From Symbiodinium natans (lineage: Eukaryota > Sar > Dinophyceae > Suessiales > Symbiodiniaceae): DNA of 64,000 bases. Below, piece by piece: positions 61,901-64,000 of this stretch. The stretch spans positions 62,001-126,000 of the forward strand of contig CAJNDS010002853.1 in assembly GCA_905221605.1 (NCBI GenBank), given 5' to 3'. The notes below the pieces were generated by a model. It made no database searches. It was not told the DNA's origin and saw nothing but the letters and a program-made list of their open reading frames with translations. The position numbers and the translations under genes are program-made. Within the stretch, counting starts at the first letter, position 1. Each line of letters begins with the position of its first letter.

Positions 61901-64000
61901 CAAAAAGAGGAAAAGCCAACCACAATGCTGAATGCCGAAAACGGTATGATGATTGGTTGAAAGCTCAACGACAACGGTTGGAATCGAAAGAACCAACAGA
62001 GGAAACTCCAAAAATGGACCAGAGAAGCTCAAAGGATGCGGGGGTGATGGAGTCTGGAAGTGAGCCTTCACTCCTGAAACGCCCGAAGATCACCTATGAG
62101 AGTCGACCAGATCCCAAGTTGGAGGAGAGGCAAAGCGTCCCAACACCTGCGACAGAAGTTGTGGATGTTGACATGGAGGATTTTGAGGATCCAAGTTTGC
62201 CTTACCAAGGGATTCCAGATGAGGCAATGGAACCTGGATACTTCGAAGGAGAAACTCCCGCTGAGGATGAAGCGATCCCAATGGAGGAAGAAAAACCTCA
62301 AATGGATGTGGATTCAGTTCCAAATGAGTCCAGTCGAGTTCCCCGGCGTTTAGAGAGTTTAACTTCAGATGTGAACTCAGTTCCAGATGAGTCCAATCGA
62401 GTTCCCCGGCTGATCAATCGTATTTATTTAGACCCAAGACTCGATGTGCCTCAAGGTCCTATTAAAATGGTAAGCAGTGACGAGAGTCCGAAGTTGGTAC
62501 ATGTGACCAATTCGATTCTGCTCAACAAGAATAGCACTTTCCCGGAGTCCATGAAGGTGTGTGGATCCCAAGTTTGGCTGGCAAGACCCACGAGTGTTCT
62601 GTCTGAGATAGATGGATGTCCATTAGATGTGGATAAAACAGTGGAAGGCCGGCGAACTGAGCTGCAGAGTATGACTGCTCACAAAGCAGGGAGAGTGGTT
62701 GGAGCAGACGAGGCTCAGAAGTTTGCTCGTCAGCATGGGATAAAGATCATCCCAACCCGATGGGTCATAGGCCCAAAGGTGGTGAATGGCAAGGAAGCTG
62801 TGAGAGCTCGGTGTGTGGTGCAAGACATCGCAAAGGGGAGCACAGCATCATCTTTAGGACTGAGTGCTACGACTCCTTCTTTAGAAGCGTTACGGACGCT
62901 TTTGGCCATTGCTTCGGTAGATGCTATGGATATCGCAACTTTGGATGTTAGCACTGCATTCTTGCATTCCCCCCTTCCGAAAGGATCGAAGGCGATTATC
63001 CAATTGCCCAAGGATGTTTCCGCCTGCAAGGACTATTATGTCCCGGTGTTTATGATTCTGGATCAAGCCATGAATGGTTTGAGAGTTGCCGCCAAAGCTT
63101 GGAACTTGAAGCTGGCGACAGTTGTGAAGAAAGTTGGGTTGAAGCAATGCCCAACGGAACCTTCCGTCTTCGAGGGCACTGTGAGAGGGAAAAGATTCCT
63201 CATGTTGTGCTATGTGGACGATTTGATTCTGTGTGGCACTAGAGATGCCATTCGGTTGGTGACCGACACCCTGAACGGAGAGTTGAAGATCAAGGAAACG
63301 GGTCGAATCACTTCCACTGGTGGAAAGATCACCTTTTTGGGGCGAGAGATTGAGAGACAAGGGAGTCATCTCAGGATGCGAGTGCCCCCGGCATACTTAG
63401 ATGCCCTGTTCGAGACAGAGTTCTGTAAGGACCTGAAGGTGGTTACTGCTCCTCCGGACATCGTGAAAACGGTCGAGAAGGGCAGAGCAAGTGGTTCGGA
63501 TCCTGAGTTGAGTGACACTGCAGCTGCGAGGTACAGAGCAGTACTTGGCCGGATTGCATGGTGGGGTCAGTCGAGACCTGACCTGAGTAGGTGGATGTCC
63601 ATTCTTTCGCAAGCCAGTTGGGCACCCCAAGCGTCGTTAGGACGAAGATCTGTGTCGGGCATAGCCATCTTTTATAGAGGATGCCTGATCAAGGGAATCT
63701 CTCGAGTTCAAGGGTGTGTATCGCTGAGTTCTTGTGAAGCCGAGTTGAGAGCCATCTTGACTGCGGTACAGGAGAGTGAGGGACTTGCGACTTTGATCGG
63801 TCAGTTGGCCGAGTCAGATGTCACGATCCGATTGCACACTGACAGTTCCTCAGCGAGAGCGGTTTTGCTAAACCGTGGGTTGAGTAGGCGAGTTCGCCAC
63901 TTAGACATCGCTGTCTGCTATCTTCAGGAGCGGATACAGGAAGCTCAGACCTTGAAGGTCATTTGGTGCCCGACAGCGGGAATGATCGCTGACGTTCTTA
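58921..64000 (+). CDS. Ty1/copia gag-pol polyprotein, runs off the window
   Basis: One frame of about 1,690 codons without a stop. Order: gag C-terminus with a Lys/Gly-rich zone; CCHC knuckle CYVCGGKGHYARDC (59,800-59,841); aspartic protease WWLIDSGASVTVIA (about 60,301); integrase with HxxxH-CxxC remnants (HRMRGHIPF, CPHC), then LQADFCF, LLRTDSETAV and GVERAVRTLKEL as D-D-E; reverse transcriptase PTRWVIGPK, DVSTAFLHSPL and LCYVDDLILCG (63,211); RNase H with CVSLSSCEAELRAI and LHTDSSSARAVL. The protease-integrase-RT order is that of copia. The first ATG is at 58,954, but translation probably begins in the gag part upstream. It looks recently active apart from the gag shifts. Confidence 0.9.

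Larger units (their letters stand above)
58000..64000 (+). mobile_element. Ty1/copia LTR retrotransposon, 3' end outside the window
   Basis: Contains the gag part and the gag-pol frame above. LTRs cannot be assigned. The left limit is set at the end of the viral repeat and is approximate. Confidence 0.6.

Overview
The window looks like nuclear DNA of a dinoflagellate (inferred from the style of its retroelements: tyrosine-recombinase elements with CCCH-type gag and in-built DNA-modification domains, and a long one-ORF Ty1/copia element). I see no ordinary cellular gene, rRNA, tRNA or CRISPR array. Almost everything is mobile DNA, in layers, and many reading frames are broken by one- or two-base shifts, several of them at G or C runs.

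Layout. 1-6.1 kb: a minus-strand tyrosine-recombinase (YR) retroelement, in the order YR, gag, dioxygenase-like domain, methyltransferase-like domain, running off the left edge. 6.75-9.0 kb: the 3' end of a Ty1/copia polyprotein. 9.5-24.2 kb: a damaged minus-strand copy (A) of an unrecognised element whose hallmark is a polyprotein with a UPF1-like SF1 helicase. A second YR element (15,093-22,272) with PAT-type split direct repeats has inserted into that helicase; an ADP-ribosyltransferase-like ORF and a short inversion also lie in it. 24.1-27.5 kb: fragments and repeated non-coding modules of the same element family. 27.5-38.0 kb: a fuller copy (B), all minus strand, with the helicase, a proline-rich polyprotein part and five further unrecognised ORFs.

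38.4-58.0 kb: a Polinton-like virus (PLV) about 19.6 kb long, visibly more GC-rich than its flanks, with long terminal inverted repeats holding iteron-like 26-bp arrays. It encodes a double-jelly-roll major capsid protein, a single-jelly-roll penton or minor capsid protein, an A32-type packaging ATPase, a retroviral-type integrase, a polymerase-like/HNH/SF1-helicase fusion, a small C5 cytosine methyltransferase, a fibre with an S74 intramolecular chaperone, a candidate 2H phosphoesterase, an AT-hook protein and several unknowns. Replication genes read leftward and virion genes rightward from a divergent start near 43.35 kb. Nearly every gene start carries a TAAA-type or A-rich tract within a few bases of the ATG, a candidate virus-specific promoter. 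A 460-bp near-perfect palindrome straddles the left end.

58.2-64 kb: a plus-strand Ty1/copia element with gag, protease, integrase, RT and RNase H in one frame, running off the right edge. The main candidates for new biology are the PLV with its start-site motif, the UPF1-like helicase polyprotein element present in two large copies, and the YR retroelements carrying both a cytosine-methyltransferase-like and a 2OG-dioxygenase-like domain.
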